From Labrys sp. WJW (GTDB lineage Bacteria > Pseudomonadota > Alphaproteobacteria > Rhizobiales > Labraceae): 64,000 bases of DNA. The DNA lies in assembly GCF_001676615.1 (NCBI RefSeq), contig NZ_LYXZ01000051.1:1-64000 (forward strand), read 5' to 3'. Of this stretch, positions 1 through 8,551 are shown in pieces. Each line of letters begins with the position of its first letter. Position 1 is the first letter of the stretch. The notes under the pieces were generated by a model that was not told where the DNA came from, did no database searches, and saw only the letters and a program-made list of their open reading frames with translations. The position numbers were made by a program, and so were the translations under genes.

Positions 1-204
1 CTAAGATAAGGCGAGAGGCGCGAGGCCGGCCACCCCTTCGCCCCGTTTACGGGGAGAAGGTAAGGATGAGGGGCGGCGCGACCTCACAAACTGACGCCTT
101 CCGTAGCCCCTCACCTCCATCCTCTCCCCGTAAACGGGGCGAGGGGGCTCATATGTCGAGCTCGATCTCCAACCCCCCTCATCTCGCCCAACCCCTTATC
201 TTAG
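1..204. repeat. Nested inverted-repeat (REP-like) intergenic element
   Basis: The outer arms CTAAGATAAG (1-10) and CTTATCTTAG (195-204) are exact reverse complements. Inside them, a segment around 33-72 (core CCCCGTTTACGGGG) is matched in inverted orientation by 107-146 (core CCCCGTAAACGGGG). The core is the 'cccctcacc...ctctcccc' type of GC-rich intergenic palindrome; a relative lies at 29918-30087. No gene is seen before tgt ends at 294. The element may begin upstream of the window. Confidence 0.7.
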
Positions 205-211
205 CGCCTAT

Positions 212-274
212 GGACGTCTCGTCCGCATCTTCCTTCTCTCCAGCGGGGCGCTTCCAAGAGCGGACGAGACGTCC
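212..274. repeat. Inverted repeat of the 'GGAC..GTCC' family
   Basis: GGACGTCTCGTCCGC (212-226) is the exact reverse complement of 260-274, with about 33 bases between. Each arm is itself nearly palindromic. A second member of the same design, with arms containing GCGGACATCTTGTCCGC, lies at 24984-25059; both are followed by a 'cccggga' string. It lies just past the end of tgt and could also act as a transcription-stopping hairpin for the leftward operon, though it lacks a T tract. Confidence 0.65.
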
Positions 275-293
275 GCGCACCCGGGAAGAGGCT

Positions 294-1460
294 TTACAGC
301 CTGGCGATGTCGCCCCGAGCCCAGTTTTCCTTGGTCTCCGCCTTGAACGCGGCAAAGCGCCCTTCGGCGATGGCGGCGCGCATGCCGGCCATCAGCTCCT
401 GGTAGTAAGCCAGGTTGATCCAGGTCAGCAGCATCATGCCGAGGATCTCGTTGGCCTTGGTCAGATGGTGCAGATAGGCCCGGCTGTAGTCGCGCGCGGC
501 CGGACAGGAGGAAGCCTCGTCCAGTGGGCGTGGATCCTCGGCATGGCGGGCATTCTTGAGATTGACCTTGCCGAAACGTGAATAGGCCAGGCCATGGCGC
601 CCGGCCCGGGTCGGCATCACGCAGTCGAACATGTCGATGCCGCGCGACACGCTTTCGATCAAATCGTCCGGCGTGCCGACGCCCATCAGATAGCGCGGCT
701 TTTCACGCGGCAGATGCGGCTCGACGGTTTCGATCATGTCCAGCATCACCGCCTGCGGTTCGCCGACGGCGAGGCCCCCGATGGCGTAACCGGGGAAGCT
801 CATGCCCGAAAGAGCCTGCGCGGAGGCGATGCGCAGATCGGGAATGTCGCCGCCCTGCACGATACCGAAGATCGCCTTGCCGGGCTGGGTGCCGAAGGCG
901 CGCTTCGAGCGTTCGGCCCAGTCAAGCGACAGCCGCATGGCTCGCTCGATGTCCTTGCGGGTCGAGGGCAGGCGCACGCATTCGTCGAGCTGCATGATGA
1001 TGTCGGAATCGAGCAGGGTCTGGATCTCGACCGAGCGCTCCGGCGTGAGACGATGATGGGAGCCGTCGATATGGCTCCTGAAGGTGACGCCGTTCTTGTC
1101 GAGCTTGCGCAAACCCGCCAGCGACATCACCTGGAAACCGCCGGAATCGGTGAGGATCGGCCCTTGCCAGCGCGAGAATTCGTGCAGGCCGCCGAGCGCC
1201 GCGACCCGCTCGGCGCCGGGGCGCAGCATGAGGTGGTACGTGTTGCCGAGGATGATGTCGGCGCCGAGGTCCTTCACCTGGTCGATATACATCGCCTTGA
1301 CCGTGCCGGCGGTGCCGACCGGCATGAAGGCCGGTGTGCGCACGCTGCCGCGCCCCAGATGCAGGGCGCCGGTACGGGCGGCGCCCTCGGTGGCGTGGAT
1401 GGCGAAGGAGACCTCGGCGGTGGCGGTCGTTTCAGGAGTTTTCAGCATGGCGCCCGCCAT
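294..1460 (-). CDS. tgt: Queuine tRNA-ribosyltransferase (tRNA-guanine transglycosylase)
   Basis: A 388-residue TGT, about the family length. It exchanges guanine-34 for preQ1 in the GUN anticodons of tRNA Asp, Asn, His and Tyr. Visible signatures are the DSGGFQV motif holding the substrate-binding Asp, the GIVQGG loop, and the IDMFDCVMPTR stretch carrying the nucleophilic Asp. The C-terminal zinc site, usually CxCxxC plus His, reads S-S-C-P-A-A here, so two of the three cysteines are missing; this may be a lineage trait. It overlaps the end of queA by 19 bases, so the two queuosine genes are probably translationally coupled. A second in-frame Met at 1448 is an alternative start. Confidence 0.96.
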   Translation of the reverse strand: MAGAMLKTPETTATAEVSFAIHATEGAARTGALHLGRGSVRTPAFMPVGTAGTVKAMYIDQVKDLGADIILGNTYHLMLRPGAERVAALGGLHEFSRWQGPILTDSGGFQVMSLAGLRKLDKNGVTFRSHIDGSHHRLTPERSVEIQTLLDSDIIMQLDECVRLPSTRKDIERAMRLSLDWAERSKRAFGTQPGKAIFGIVQGGDIPDLRIASAQALSGMSFPGYAIGGLAVGEPQAVMLDMIETVEPHLPREKPRYLMGVGTPDDLIESVSRGIDMFDCVMPTRAGRHGLAYSRFGKVNLKNARHAEDPRPLDEASSCPAARDYSRAYLHHLTKANEILGMMLLTWINLAYYQELMAGMRAAIAEGRFAAFKAETKENWARGDIARL

Positions 1461-2500
1461 AGCAGACTGGCATCGCCATAGGAATAGAAGCGATAGCCCG
1501 TGGCGATGGCATGGGCATAGGCCGCCTTCATGGTGTCGTAGCCGGCGAAGGCCGAGACCAGCATCATCAGGGTCGAGCGGGGTAAATGGAAATTGGTCAT
1601 CAGGGCATCGGCCGTGCGGAAGTCATGGCCTGGCGTGATGAAGATGGAAGTCTCGCCGGCGAAGGGCTTGATGATTTCGTCCGCCGCAGCAGCGCTTTCG
1701 AGCAGGCGCAGCGAGGTGGTGCCGACGGCGATGATGCGCCCTCCCCTCGCCTTGCCTTCATTGAGCGCTTGCGCCGTCTCGGCGGTCACAACCCCGAACT
1801 CGGCATGCATCTTGTGTTCGGATAGATCCTCGCCCTTCACCGGCAGGAAGGTGCCCGCGCCGACATGCAGCGTGACGAAATGGCGGGCAATGCCGGCCGC
1901 ATCCAGCCTTGCAAACAGGTCCGGGGTGAAATGCAACCCGGCCGTGGGAGCGGCTACCGCGCCATCAGCCTTGGCATAGATGGTCTGGTAGTCCTCGCGA
2001 TCCTGGGCATCCTCGGCTCGCTTGGAGGCGATATAGGGCGGCAGGGGAATGTGGCCGACGGTGGCGATCGCCACGTCCAGCTCGGCGCTTTCGAGTGAAA
2101 ATCGCAGTGTGACCTCACCGCCTTCGCCCTTTTCCTCGACGGCGGCACTCAGATCTTCACCGAATTCGATGGTGTCACCCACGGCCAGGCGCTTGCCGGG
2201 GCGGGCGAAAGCCTTCCACTGCGCCGGCCCGAGGCGCTGGTGGAGCATCGCTTCGATGGTGGCCCCTGCCCCGCCCGGGCGGCGACGCAGGCCATCCAGC
2301 CTGGCGGGGATGACCTTGGTGTCGTTGAAGACCAGCATGTCACCCGCACGCAGCAGCGTCGGCAGCTCGGACACGGTGCGATCGGCGAGCGTGTTGCCGA
2401 GGGGATCGACTTCGAGCAGGCGCGCCTGATCGCGCGGCTCGGCGGGGCGAAGCGCGATGTTTTCGGCAGGAAGATGAAAATCGAAATCGGAAACGCGCAT
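1442..2500 (-). CDS. queA: S-adenosylmethionine:tRNA ribosyltransferase-isomerase
   Basis: A 352-residue QueA, which transfers the ribosyl group of SAM to preQ1 in tRNA to give epoxyqueuosine, the step after Tgt. Family signatures include an N-terminal FDFHLPAENIALRP, RDQARLL, VFNDTKVIPARL, PTAGLHFT and NFHLPRSTLMMLV. The start at 2500 (MRVSDFDF) matches the family. The open frame extends upstream to 2551, but that extension runs into the palindromic repeat at 2546-2624 and is unlikely to be translated. tgt overlaps its 3' end. Confidence 0.96.
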   Translation of the reverse strand: MRVSDFDFHLPAENIALRPAEPRDQARLLEVDPLGNTLADRTVSELPTLLRAGDMLVFNDTKVIPARLDGLRRRPGGAGATIEAMLHQRLGPAQWKAFARPGKRLAVGDTIEFGEDLSAAVEEKGEGGEVTLRFSLESAELDVAIATVGHIPLPPYIASKRAEDAQDREDYQTIYAKADGAVAAPTAGLHFTPDLFARLDAAGIARHFVTLHVGAGTFLPVKGEDLSEHKMHAEFGVVTAETAQALNEGKARGGRIIAVGTTSLRLLESAAAADEIIKPFAGETSIFITPGHDFRTADALMTNFHLPRSTLMMLVSAFAGYDTMKAAYAHAIATGYRFYSYGDASLLWRAPC

Positions 2501-2545
2501 AGTCAACGTCCAAGCAACCCAATTTGACGGTGCTTTGTTACAGGG

Positions 2546-2624
2546 CGTCATTGCGAGCGCCGCGAAGCAATCCAGGCTCTGCGTTTCATGGCACCTGGAT
2601 TGCTTCGCGGCGCTCGCAATGACG
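2546..2624. repeat. Perfect 31-bp palindromic repeat (CGTCATTGCGAGC type)
   Basis: Positions 2546-2576 and 2594-2624 are exact 31-base reverse complements around a 17-base loop. The arm begins CGTCATTGCGAGCGCCGCG and continues with GAAGCAATCCAGG. Repeats with this 'CGTCATTGCGAG...GAAGCAATCC' wording are known from many unrelated bacteria. It lies between queA and the ppiB terminator and may modulate transcript ends. Confidence 0.85.
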
Positions 2625-2638
2625 TTTTAAACTACAAA

Positions 2639-2668
2639 GGGCATCACCGGATCTCTCCGGTGATGCCC
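2639..2668 (-). terminator. Hairpin terminator after the cytosolic cyclophilin gene
   Basis: GGGCATCACCGGA (2639-2651), a 4-base loop and TCCGGTGATGCCC (2656-2668) form a perfect 13-bp stem. On the minus strand it is followed by a moderately T-rich stretch (ctttgtagtttaaaa). It lies 21 bases past the stop of the 2690-3160 gene, so it probably separates that gene from queA. Confidence 0.7.
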
Positions 2669-2689
2669 GATCTTCTGTCTCGGCTTTGT

Positions 2690-3160
2690 TCAGGCGATGT
2701 CGGCCTGAACGCGCATCGAGACGATCTTGTCGGGGTTCACCACCGGCTCGCCGCGCTTGATCTTGTCGACATTCTCCATGCCTTCCACGACCTTGCCCCA
2801 GACCGTGTACTGGCGGTCGAGGAACTTGGCGTTGTCGAACACGATGAAGAACTGCGAGTTGGCGGAGTTCGGCATCGAGGAGCGGGCCATCGAGCAGATG
2901 CCACGCACATGCGACTCGTCATTGAACTCGGCCGGCAGGTTCGGGTGCTTGGAGCCACCGGTGCCGCGGCCATCGGGGCAGCCGGCCTGCGCCATGAAGC
3001 CATCGATGACGCGATGGAAGACGATGCCGTCATAGAACTTCTCGCGGGCGAGCAGCTTGATGCGCTCGACATGCTGGGGCGCAAGGTCCGGGCGCAGTTC
3101 GATGACGACACGGCCCTGCGTGGTTTCCATGACGATCGTGTTTTCGGGATCAGCGGCCAT
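2690..3160 (-). CDS. ppiB: Peptidyl-prolyl cis-trans isomerase, cyclophilin type, cytosolic
   Basis: A 156-residue single-domain cyclophilin with no signal peptide. It catalyses cis-trans isomerisation of X-Pro bonds during folding. Visible family motifs are FHRVIDGFMAQAGCP, the catalytic-loop Arg in FHRVI, NSANSQFFIV and the terminal NVDKIKRGEP region. A strong AAAGGAG precedes ATG 3160 by 7 bases, so that start is preferred to the upstream GTG at 3166. It is the second of two tandem cyclophilin genes; the upstream neighbour encodes a secreted paralogue. Confidence 0.95.
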   Translation of the reverse strand: MAADPENTIVMETTQGRVVIELRPDLAPQHVERIKLLAREKFYDGIVFHRVIDGFMAQAGCPDGRGTGGSKHPNLPAEFNDESHVRGICSMARSSMPNSANSQFFIVFDNAKFLDRQYTVWGKVVEGMENVDKIKRGEPVVNPDKIVSMRVQADIA

Positions 3161-3256
3161 CGGCACGCTCCTTTCTATCGGAAAGCGAAGTGGAATGACG
3201 GCTAGATAATCTCTGGCCGCCCGTCTTGCAATTGGCGAATGCAGTCGATGCCGGCC

Positions 3257-3799
3257 TTACTTGGCCAGTTGCATCTTGATGATCTTGTCGGGGTTGCTGA
3301 CCATGCCGTTGTCATTGGCATCGCCCTTCTTGATCTTGTCGATGGCATCCATGCCCGAAACCACCTCACCGACGATGGTGTACTGGCCATCGAGGCTGGC
3401 CTGCGGGGCATACATGATGAAGAACTGCGAATTCGCCGAATTCGGGTCGGAGGAGCGGGCCATGCCGACGACGCCGCGCACGAATTTGGCCTTGTTGGTG
3501 AACTCGGCCTTGAGGTCGGGCAGGTCCGAGCCGCCGGTGCCGGTGCCGGTGGGATCACCGGTCTGTGCCATGAAGCCTTCGATCACGCGATGGAAGACAA
3601 TGCCGTTGTAGAAACCGCGCTTCACCAGCGTCTTGATCTGCTCGACATGCTTGGGCGCCAGGTCGGGGCGCAGCTTGATGGTGGCACGGCCATACTGGGT
3701 GTCGAGATAGACCGTGTTGGCGTCGGCCTGCGCTGCCTGGGCGGGAGCCGCAGCGAAGAGGCCGATCATCACGGCCAAAGCGGAAAGAAAACGAAGCAA
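3257..3799 (-). CDS. Peptidyl-prolyl cis-trans isomerase, cyclophilin type, periplasmic
   Basis: A 180-residue cyclophilin whose first ~23 residues form a signal peptide: a hydrophobic core, then APAQA as a likely cleavage site. The mature domain carries FHRVIEGFMAQTGDP and NSANSQFFIM, as in active cyclophilins. The start is TTG at 3799, with GGGAG 7 bases upstream; the only Met alternative lies inside the hydrophobic core. It probably assists folding of exported proteins. It is paired with the cytosolic copy downstream. Confidence 0.93.
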   Translation of the reverse strand: MLRFLSALAVMIGLFAAAPAQAAQADANTVYLDTQYGRATIKLRPDLAPKHVEQIKTLVKRGFYNGIVFHRVIEGFMAQTGDPTGTGTGGSDLPDLKAEFTNKAKFVRGVVGMARSSDPNSANSQFFIMYAPQASLDGQYTIVGEVVSGMDAIDKIKKGDANDNGMVSNPDKIIKMQLAK

Positions 3800-3876
3800 G
3801 GATTGTCTCCCTCGGAGGCGGAATGGATTGCGGATAGTTGAAGCGTCGACCTCAAGATCGGCACTCCAATGGAACG

Positions 3877-4395
3877 TTAGGAGGCCGGCTTGGCGAACCG
3901 GGCCTTCAGGCGACGCAGCACGCCCGCCGGCACGAATCCGGAGACGTCGCCGCCCATGGCTGCGATCTGGCGTACAAGCGTGGCGGTGATAGGGCGCACG
4001 ATCGGCGAGGACGGCAGGAAGACGGTCTGCACACCGGGTGCCAGGGCCGCATTCATGCCGGCCATCTGCATTTCATAGTCGAGATCGGTGCCGTCCCTGA
4101 GGCCGCGGATCAGCAGGGTCGCTCCTACGCGCCGGGCCGCATCGACGGCAAGATCGGCGAATGTGACCACTTCCAATCGATCGGGACCGAGCAACGGGCC
4201 GCAATCCTCGCGGATCATGTCCATGCGCTCTTCGGCCGTGAACAAGGGGGCCTTGCCCGGATGCACGCCAATGGCGACCACCAGCCGATCGGCCACGGCC
4301 GCGGCATGCCGGATGACGTCGACATGGCCGTTGGTCAGGGGGTCGAAGGAGCCTGCATAGAAGGCCGTCTTGGGCGTGGCATGGGCTGAGGTCAT
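3877..4395 (-). CDS. coaD: Phosphopantetheine adenylyltransferase
   Basis: A 172-residue nucleotidyltransferase catalysing 4'-phosphopantetheine + ATP to dephospho-CoA, the penultimate step of CoA synthesis. The nucleotidyltransferase signature FYAGSFDPLTNGHVDVI, with the TxGH ATP-binding motif, lies near residue 12-28. GLRDGTDLDYEMQMAGMN and RPITATLVRQIA match CoaD. Length and the short N-terminal extension are normal. It sits in the leftward block upstream of the cyclophilins and queA-tgt. Confidence 0.96.
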   Translation of the reverse strand: MTSAHATPKTAFYAGSFDPLTNGHVDVIRHAAAVADRLVVAIGVHPGKAPLFTAEERMDMIREDCGPLLGPDRLEVVTFADLAVDAARRVGATLLIRGLRDGTDLDYEMQMAGMNAALAPGVQTVFLPSSPIVRPITATLVRQIAAMGGDVSGFVPAGVLRRLKARFAKPAS

Positions 4396-4994
4396 GGCGC
4401 TCTCATTGTTGGGGCCTGTCGTTCGTCATGGTTTCACGTTTGCGAAGAGGAATTCTAACCGAAGAGACGAAATTCGAGGACGCAAGTCCTACGGTTTGGT
4501 CGCTTCGCTTGCTGCAACGCGGCGCCTTGCCAGCATTTTCTCCCCCAGCCGGCCATTTCTGGCCTCATTGAGCTCTCCACACCATTACGAACGACACGCC
4601 CTTAGGCTTAAGCCGAAGATCCAGGCATCCAGAATGTTTCATTTTGGTACACTCTGCGCCGACCATTGAGATGAGGCTCGTCTGCCGAAGGCAACGAAAA
4701 TCGTTCCGATGATCGATTGTTCAGGGAACTTTCTGGCTGGACACCGCATTATCCGAGGCACGACACAGTTCAAGCGAAATGCCTCGGAATTTGCAGTTCA
4801 ACGGGTGAATCCTGCCCCAAAACGGTTGATGCACATGGCCCTCGCTGTTCTCATCTCCACCGCCCTTTCCCGCGCAGACGCCAGGTCCGCGAGGACGGCG
4901 TGTGCGAAAGCGCACGGCGAGTCACGGCCGCATCATGGTTAATGAGTCATAAGTGATCAAACAAGGTTGAGACATACCTGAACTGATAGGATGC
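4396..4994. other. Intergenic region, no convincing gene
   Basis: About 600 bases between divergent coaD and the small secreted protein at 4995. Short open frames exist on both strands, but none has a credible start, ribosome binding site and protein-like composition. It is less GC-rich than the surroundings and presumably holds promoters for both flanks. I see no tRNA or known riboswitch in it. Confidence 0.6.
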
Positions 4995-5282
4995 ATGGCT
5001 ATGACAACCCTTCGCCCAGCCCTGGCAATCGGTGCAAGCCTCTTCGCTCTCGCCGCCGCCTCTCTTCTCGATGTGGCCCGCATGCAACCCCAGCAGGTTG
5101 CCGCCAGCCGCGGTGACAGGCTGAACGTTGCATCCCTCGCTGCCGATTGCAGCAAGAATTCAATCATTGCCGCCTGCGCAGGCGACGCCGCTGCCAAGCA
5201 GGCGATGCCGCCGGTGACGCTGGTCCAAGTTTATCAGGACACCGGCAAGACCACGCTGGTCAAGGTCAAGCTGCCGCAATGA
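4995..5282 (+). CDS. Small exported protein of unknown function
   Basis: A 95-residue protein with an N-terminal hydrophobic stretch (LAIGASLFALAAASLL) that looks like a signal peptide or anchor. The short mature part has two Cys residues (ADCSKN and ACAGD) that could form a disulfide. I do not recognise the family. ATG 4995 and ATG 5001 are both possible starts. A rho-independent terminator lies about 110 bases downstream, before convergent gyrA. Confidence 0.6.
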   Translation: MAMTTLRPALAIGASLFALAAASLLDVARMQPQQVAASRGDRLNVASLAADCSKNSIIAACAGDAAAKQAMPPVTLVQVYQDTGKTTLVKVKLPQ

Positions 5283-5390
5283 TCCCCTCATTATCCCTCG
5301 CATCATCCGTAACCTGCGGTGATGCGATGGCTTCCTCCCTCCAAGACCGCCGGTTCGGCTGATCGCAAAAGCCCTTCCGGAACTTACAAA

Positions 5391-5421
5391 CGGCACCCTT
5401 CGCGGGGTGCCGCTTTTTTTG
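5391..5421 (+). terminator. Rho-independent terminator between convergent genes
   Basis: CGGCACCC (5391-5398) pairs with GGGTGCCG (5405-5412) and is followed by CTTTTTTTGTTT. This is a classic intrinsic terminator for rightward transcription from the small exported-protein gene. The stem can also stop gyrA transcription leftward, though the T-run on that side is weaker. Confidence 0.9.
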
Positions 5422-5428
5422 TTTGGGG

Positions 5429-8158
5429 CTATTCTTCGCCGCCTTCCTCGTCTTCGTCACCCTCATCGCTGACGCGCTCGACGGAGACGACTTTTTCCTC
5501 CTCGGCCGTGTTGAAGACGATGACGCCTTGCGAGCCGCGTCCGACGATGCGGATGCCCTCGACCGGGCAGCGGATGAGCTGGCCGCCATCGGTCACCAGC
5601 ATGATCTGGTCGCTGTGCTCGACGGCATAGGAGGACACCAGCTTGCCATTGCGCTGGTTGACGGCCATGGCCACGATGCCTTTGCCGCCACGGCCGGTGA
5701 TACGATATTCGTAGGAGGAAGAGCGCTTGCCATAACCATTTTCGGAAATGGTGAGGATGAACTGCTCCTCGGCCGAGAGCTGGGCGTAACGCTCGGTGGA
5801 GATTTCCACGGAGGTATCGCTCGTCTCCTCCGTCTCATCGACGCCGTTGTCGCCGTTTTCGGTCTCACCGGCCACGGCGCGCCGCATCTTGAAATAGGCG
5901 GATCGTTCCTCGGGAGAAATCTCGCGATGGGCGATGATGTCCATGGCGATGACGGTGTCCTCACCCTCCAGCCTGATGCCGCGCACGCCCATGGAGTCGC
6001 GCCCCTTGAACACGCGGACATCGGGCACTGGGAAGCGGATGCATTGGCCGAGAGCCGTGGTGAGCATGACGTCGTCTGCCTCGGTACAGATCGAGACGTC
6101 CCTGATCTGCTCGCCTTCCTCCAGCTTCATCGCGATCTTGCCGGCGCGGTTGACCTGGACGAAATCCGAAAGATCGTTGCGCCGTACCGTGCCGGATGAG
6201 GTGGCAAACATGATGTGCAGCGTCGCCCACTGGTTCTCGTCCTCCGGCAGCGGCATGATCGAAGTGATCCGCTCGTCCGCCTCGATCGGCAGGAGGTTGA
6301 TGAAGGCCTTGCCGCGCGCCTGGGGCGCTGCCAGCGGCAGACGCCAGACCTTCTCCTTGTAGACGCGTCCCTTGGAGGAGAAGAACAGTACCGGCGTGTG
6401 GGTGTTCGCCACGAACAGATAGGTGACGAAATCCTCTTCCTTGGTCTGCATGCCGGAGCGGCCCTTGCCGCCGCGGTGCTGCGCCCGATAGGTGGAGAGC
6501 GGCACCCGCTTGACATAGCCGGCATGGGACACGGTCACCACCATGTCCTCGCGCTGGATCAGGTCCTCATCCTCGAAATCGGCATCCGAATCGAGAATCT
6601 CGGTCCGACGCGGCGTGGCATGGGCAGCCTTGATTTCCTCGAGTTCCGTGCGGGCGATCGCCATGATGCGCTCGCGAGAGCGCAGGATGTCGAGATAATC
6701 GCGGATCTGGTCGGCGAGTGTCTGCAATTCGTCCCCGATCTCGTCGCGGCCGAGAGCTGTCAGGCGGGCCAGGCGCAGTTCCAGGATGGCGCGGGCCTGA
6801 ACATCCGAGAGGCGATAGGTGCCGTCCTCGTTCATCGGATGCTTGGGATCGTCGACCAGCAGGATCAGGGGGGCGATGTCCCCCGTCGGCCAGTCGCGCC
6901 CCATCAGGGCCTCGCGGGCCGTGTTGGGATCCGGGCTGGTCCGGATGATGCGGATGACCTCGTCGATATTGGCGACGGCGGTGGCAAGGCCGCACAGGAC
7001 ATGGGCGCGGTCGCGCGCCTTGTTCAGCAGATATTTGGTGCGGCGGCTGATCACGACCTCGCGGAAGTCGACGAAGGCCGAGATCATGTCCTTGAGGTTG
7101 AGCAACTCGGGGCGGCCGCCATTCAGCGCCACCATGTTCGCCCCGAAGCTGGTCTGCAGCGAGGTGAAGCGGTAGAGCTGGTTCAGCACCACCTCGCCGA
7201 CCGCGTCACGCTTGAGTTCGATGACGAGGCGCATGCCCTGGCGGTCGGACTCGTCGCGGACTTCGGCGATGCCCTCGATCCGCTTCTCGCGCACCAGTTC
7301 GGCGATGCGCTCCTGCAACGTCGCCTTGTTGACCTGGTAGGGAATGGCGGTGACGATGATGGCGTCGCGGTCCTTGCGGATTTCCTCGATCGTGGCGCTG
7401 GCGCGCATGATGATCGAACCGCGGCCGGTGTTGTAGGCCGAGCGGATGCCCGAACGGCCGACGATGTTGGCGGCGGTCGGGAAATCGGGGCCCGGGATCA
7501 GTTCCATCAGATCGTCGATGGTGATGGCCGGATTGTCGATATAGGCCAGGCAGCCGTCGATCACCTCGCCGAGATTGTGGGGCGGGATGTTGGTGGCCAT
7601 GCCGACCGCGATGCCGCCGGCACCGTTGACCAGCAGGTTGGGAAAGCGCGCCGGCAGGACGGACGGCTCTTCCTTGGTGCCGTCATAGTTTTCCTGGAAG
7701 TCGACAGTATCCTTGTCGATGTCGTCGATCATCGCCACGGCGGCCTTCGACATGCGCGACTCGGTGTAGCGCATCGCCGCCGGCGGATCGCCGTCCACCG
7801 AGCCGAAATTGCCCTGCCCGTCCACCAGCATCAGGCGCATGGAGAAGGGCTGGGCCATGCGGACCAGGGCGTCGTAGATCGACTGGTCGCCATGGGGGTG
7901 ATACTGACCCATGACGGCGCCGACGATGTTGGCCGACTTGACGTATTTGCGGTCGGGCGTGTGGTTGTTCTCGTACATGGAATGCACGATGCGCCGATGG
8001 ACCGGCTTCAGGCCGTCACGCACGTCAGGCAGGGCACGGCTCACGATCACGCTCATGGCGTAATCGAGATAGCTGCGCCTCATCTCGTCGGTGATGGAAG
8101 TCGAGCGGATGTCGGACGGTTCCCCGTCATCCGGCCTCTTGTCGTTTTCGTCAGTCAA
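5429..8158 (-). CDS. gyrA: DNA gyrase subunit A
   Basis: A 909-residue GyrA, the breakage-reunion subunit of gyrase. The catalytic tyrosine lies in AAMRYTE near residue 130. The quinolone-determining region reads HPHGDQSIYD, with Gln-Ser where E. coli has Ser83-Ala84. The C-terminal beta-pinwheel carries a GyrA-box-like motif (QHRGGKGRSG, about residue 560) and ends in an acidic tail (DEGDEDEEGGEE). Together with GyrB (not in the window) it introduces negative supercoils using ATP. It is transcribed leftward; its upstream region holds dispersed inverted repeats. Confidence 0.98.
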   Translation of the reverse strand: MTDENDKRPDDGEPSDIRSTSITDEMRRSYLDYAMSVIVSRALPDVRDGLKPVHRRIVHSMYENNHTPDRKYVKSANIVGAVMGQYHPHGDQSIYDALVRMAQPFSMRLMLVDGQGNFGSVDGDPPAAMRYTESRMSKAAVAMIDDIDKDTVDFQENYDGTKEEPSVLPARFPNLLVNGAGGIAVGMATNIPPHNLGEVIDGCLAYIDNPAITIDDLMELIPGPDFPTAANIVGRSGIRSAYNTGRGSIIMRASATIEEIRKDRDAIIVTAIPYQVNKATLQERIAELVREKRIEGIAEVRDESDRQGMRLVIELKRDAVGEVVLNQLYRFTSLQTSFGANMVALNGGRPELLNLKDMISAFVDFREVVISRRTKYLLNKARDRAHVLCGLATAVANIDEVIRIIRTSPDPNTAREALMGRDWPTGDIAPLILLVDDPKHPMNEDGTYRLSDVQARAILELRLARLTALGRDEIGDELQTLADQIRDYLDILRSRERIMAIARTELEEIKAAHATPRRTEILDSDADFEDEDLIQREDMVVTVSHAGYVKRVPLSTYRAQHRGGKGRSGMQTKEEDFVTYLFVANTHTPVLFFSSKGRVYKEKVWRLPLAAPQARGKAFINLLPIEADERITSIMPLPEDENQWATLHIMFATSSGTVRRNDLSDFVQVNRAGKIAMKLEEGEQIRDVSICTEADDVMLTTALGQCIRFPVPDVRVFKGRDSMGVRGIRLEGEDTVIAMDIIAHREISPEERSAYFKMRRAVAGETENGDNGVDETEETSDTSVEISTERYAQLSAEEQFILTISENGYGKRSSSYEYRITGRGGKGIVAMAVNQRNGKLVSSYAVEHSDQIMLVTDGGQLIRCPVEGIRIVGRGSQGVIVFNTAEEEKVVSVERVSDEGDEDEEGGEE

Positions 8159-8305
8159 TGCACGGCCTCAAACCGATTCTGCGGCGTCCTCATGAACAAA
8201 TCGCGTCTTGGGAAAACGCTCCTTGCTCACGCTCTTCGTTCTCGACGCGTCCCAAGGCAAAATGCGCTCAAGCATGAACGCCAATTTGCTCTAGCCCCTT
8301 GTTTC

Positions 8306-8387
8306 GACGCATCTTTGCGATTTGAAGTCGTCCGTTCAAATCGCAAAACGCTTTGGCGACTCTCAGTGATTCCATTAAATCGCCAAA
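8306..8387. repeat. Dispersed inverted repeats upstream of gyrA
   Basis: TTTGCGATTTGA (8314-8325) and TCAAATCGCAAA (8336-8347) form a perfect 12-bp stem with a 10-base loop. It is followed by a second pair, TTTGGCGA (8352-8359) and TCGCCAAA (8380-8387). The block 8306-8356 aligns without gaps to 27204-27254 (36 of 51 identical by eye). The rest of the 8159-8551 gap holds no gene that I can support; promoter elements for gyrA are expected there but not identified. Confidence 0.65.
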
Positions 8388-8551
8388 CGCTTTAGCCCAT
8401 TCCGCCCCCCGGTACCACCCTGGCGCTTCCGGTGCCAACAGCATTCTTCGATTTGTCTTTCAAAGGGTTATTCGCGACTCTTACCGAATGCTCTGGAGCC
8501 GAAAAACATGGCATGCGTGAGGCGAGCGGCCCTGACGATGAAAGCACCTGC

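Noticed and set aside
6215..8395. 726-codon open frame on the plus strand
   Set aside because: It is antisense to gyrA; the amino-acid pattern (many Asp, His, Gln, Val) is the usual shadow of a high-GC gene and no family motif is present.
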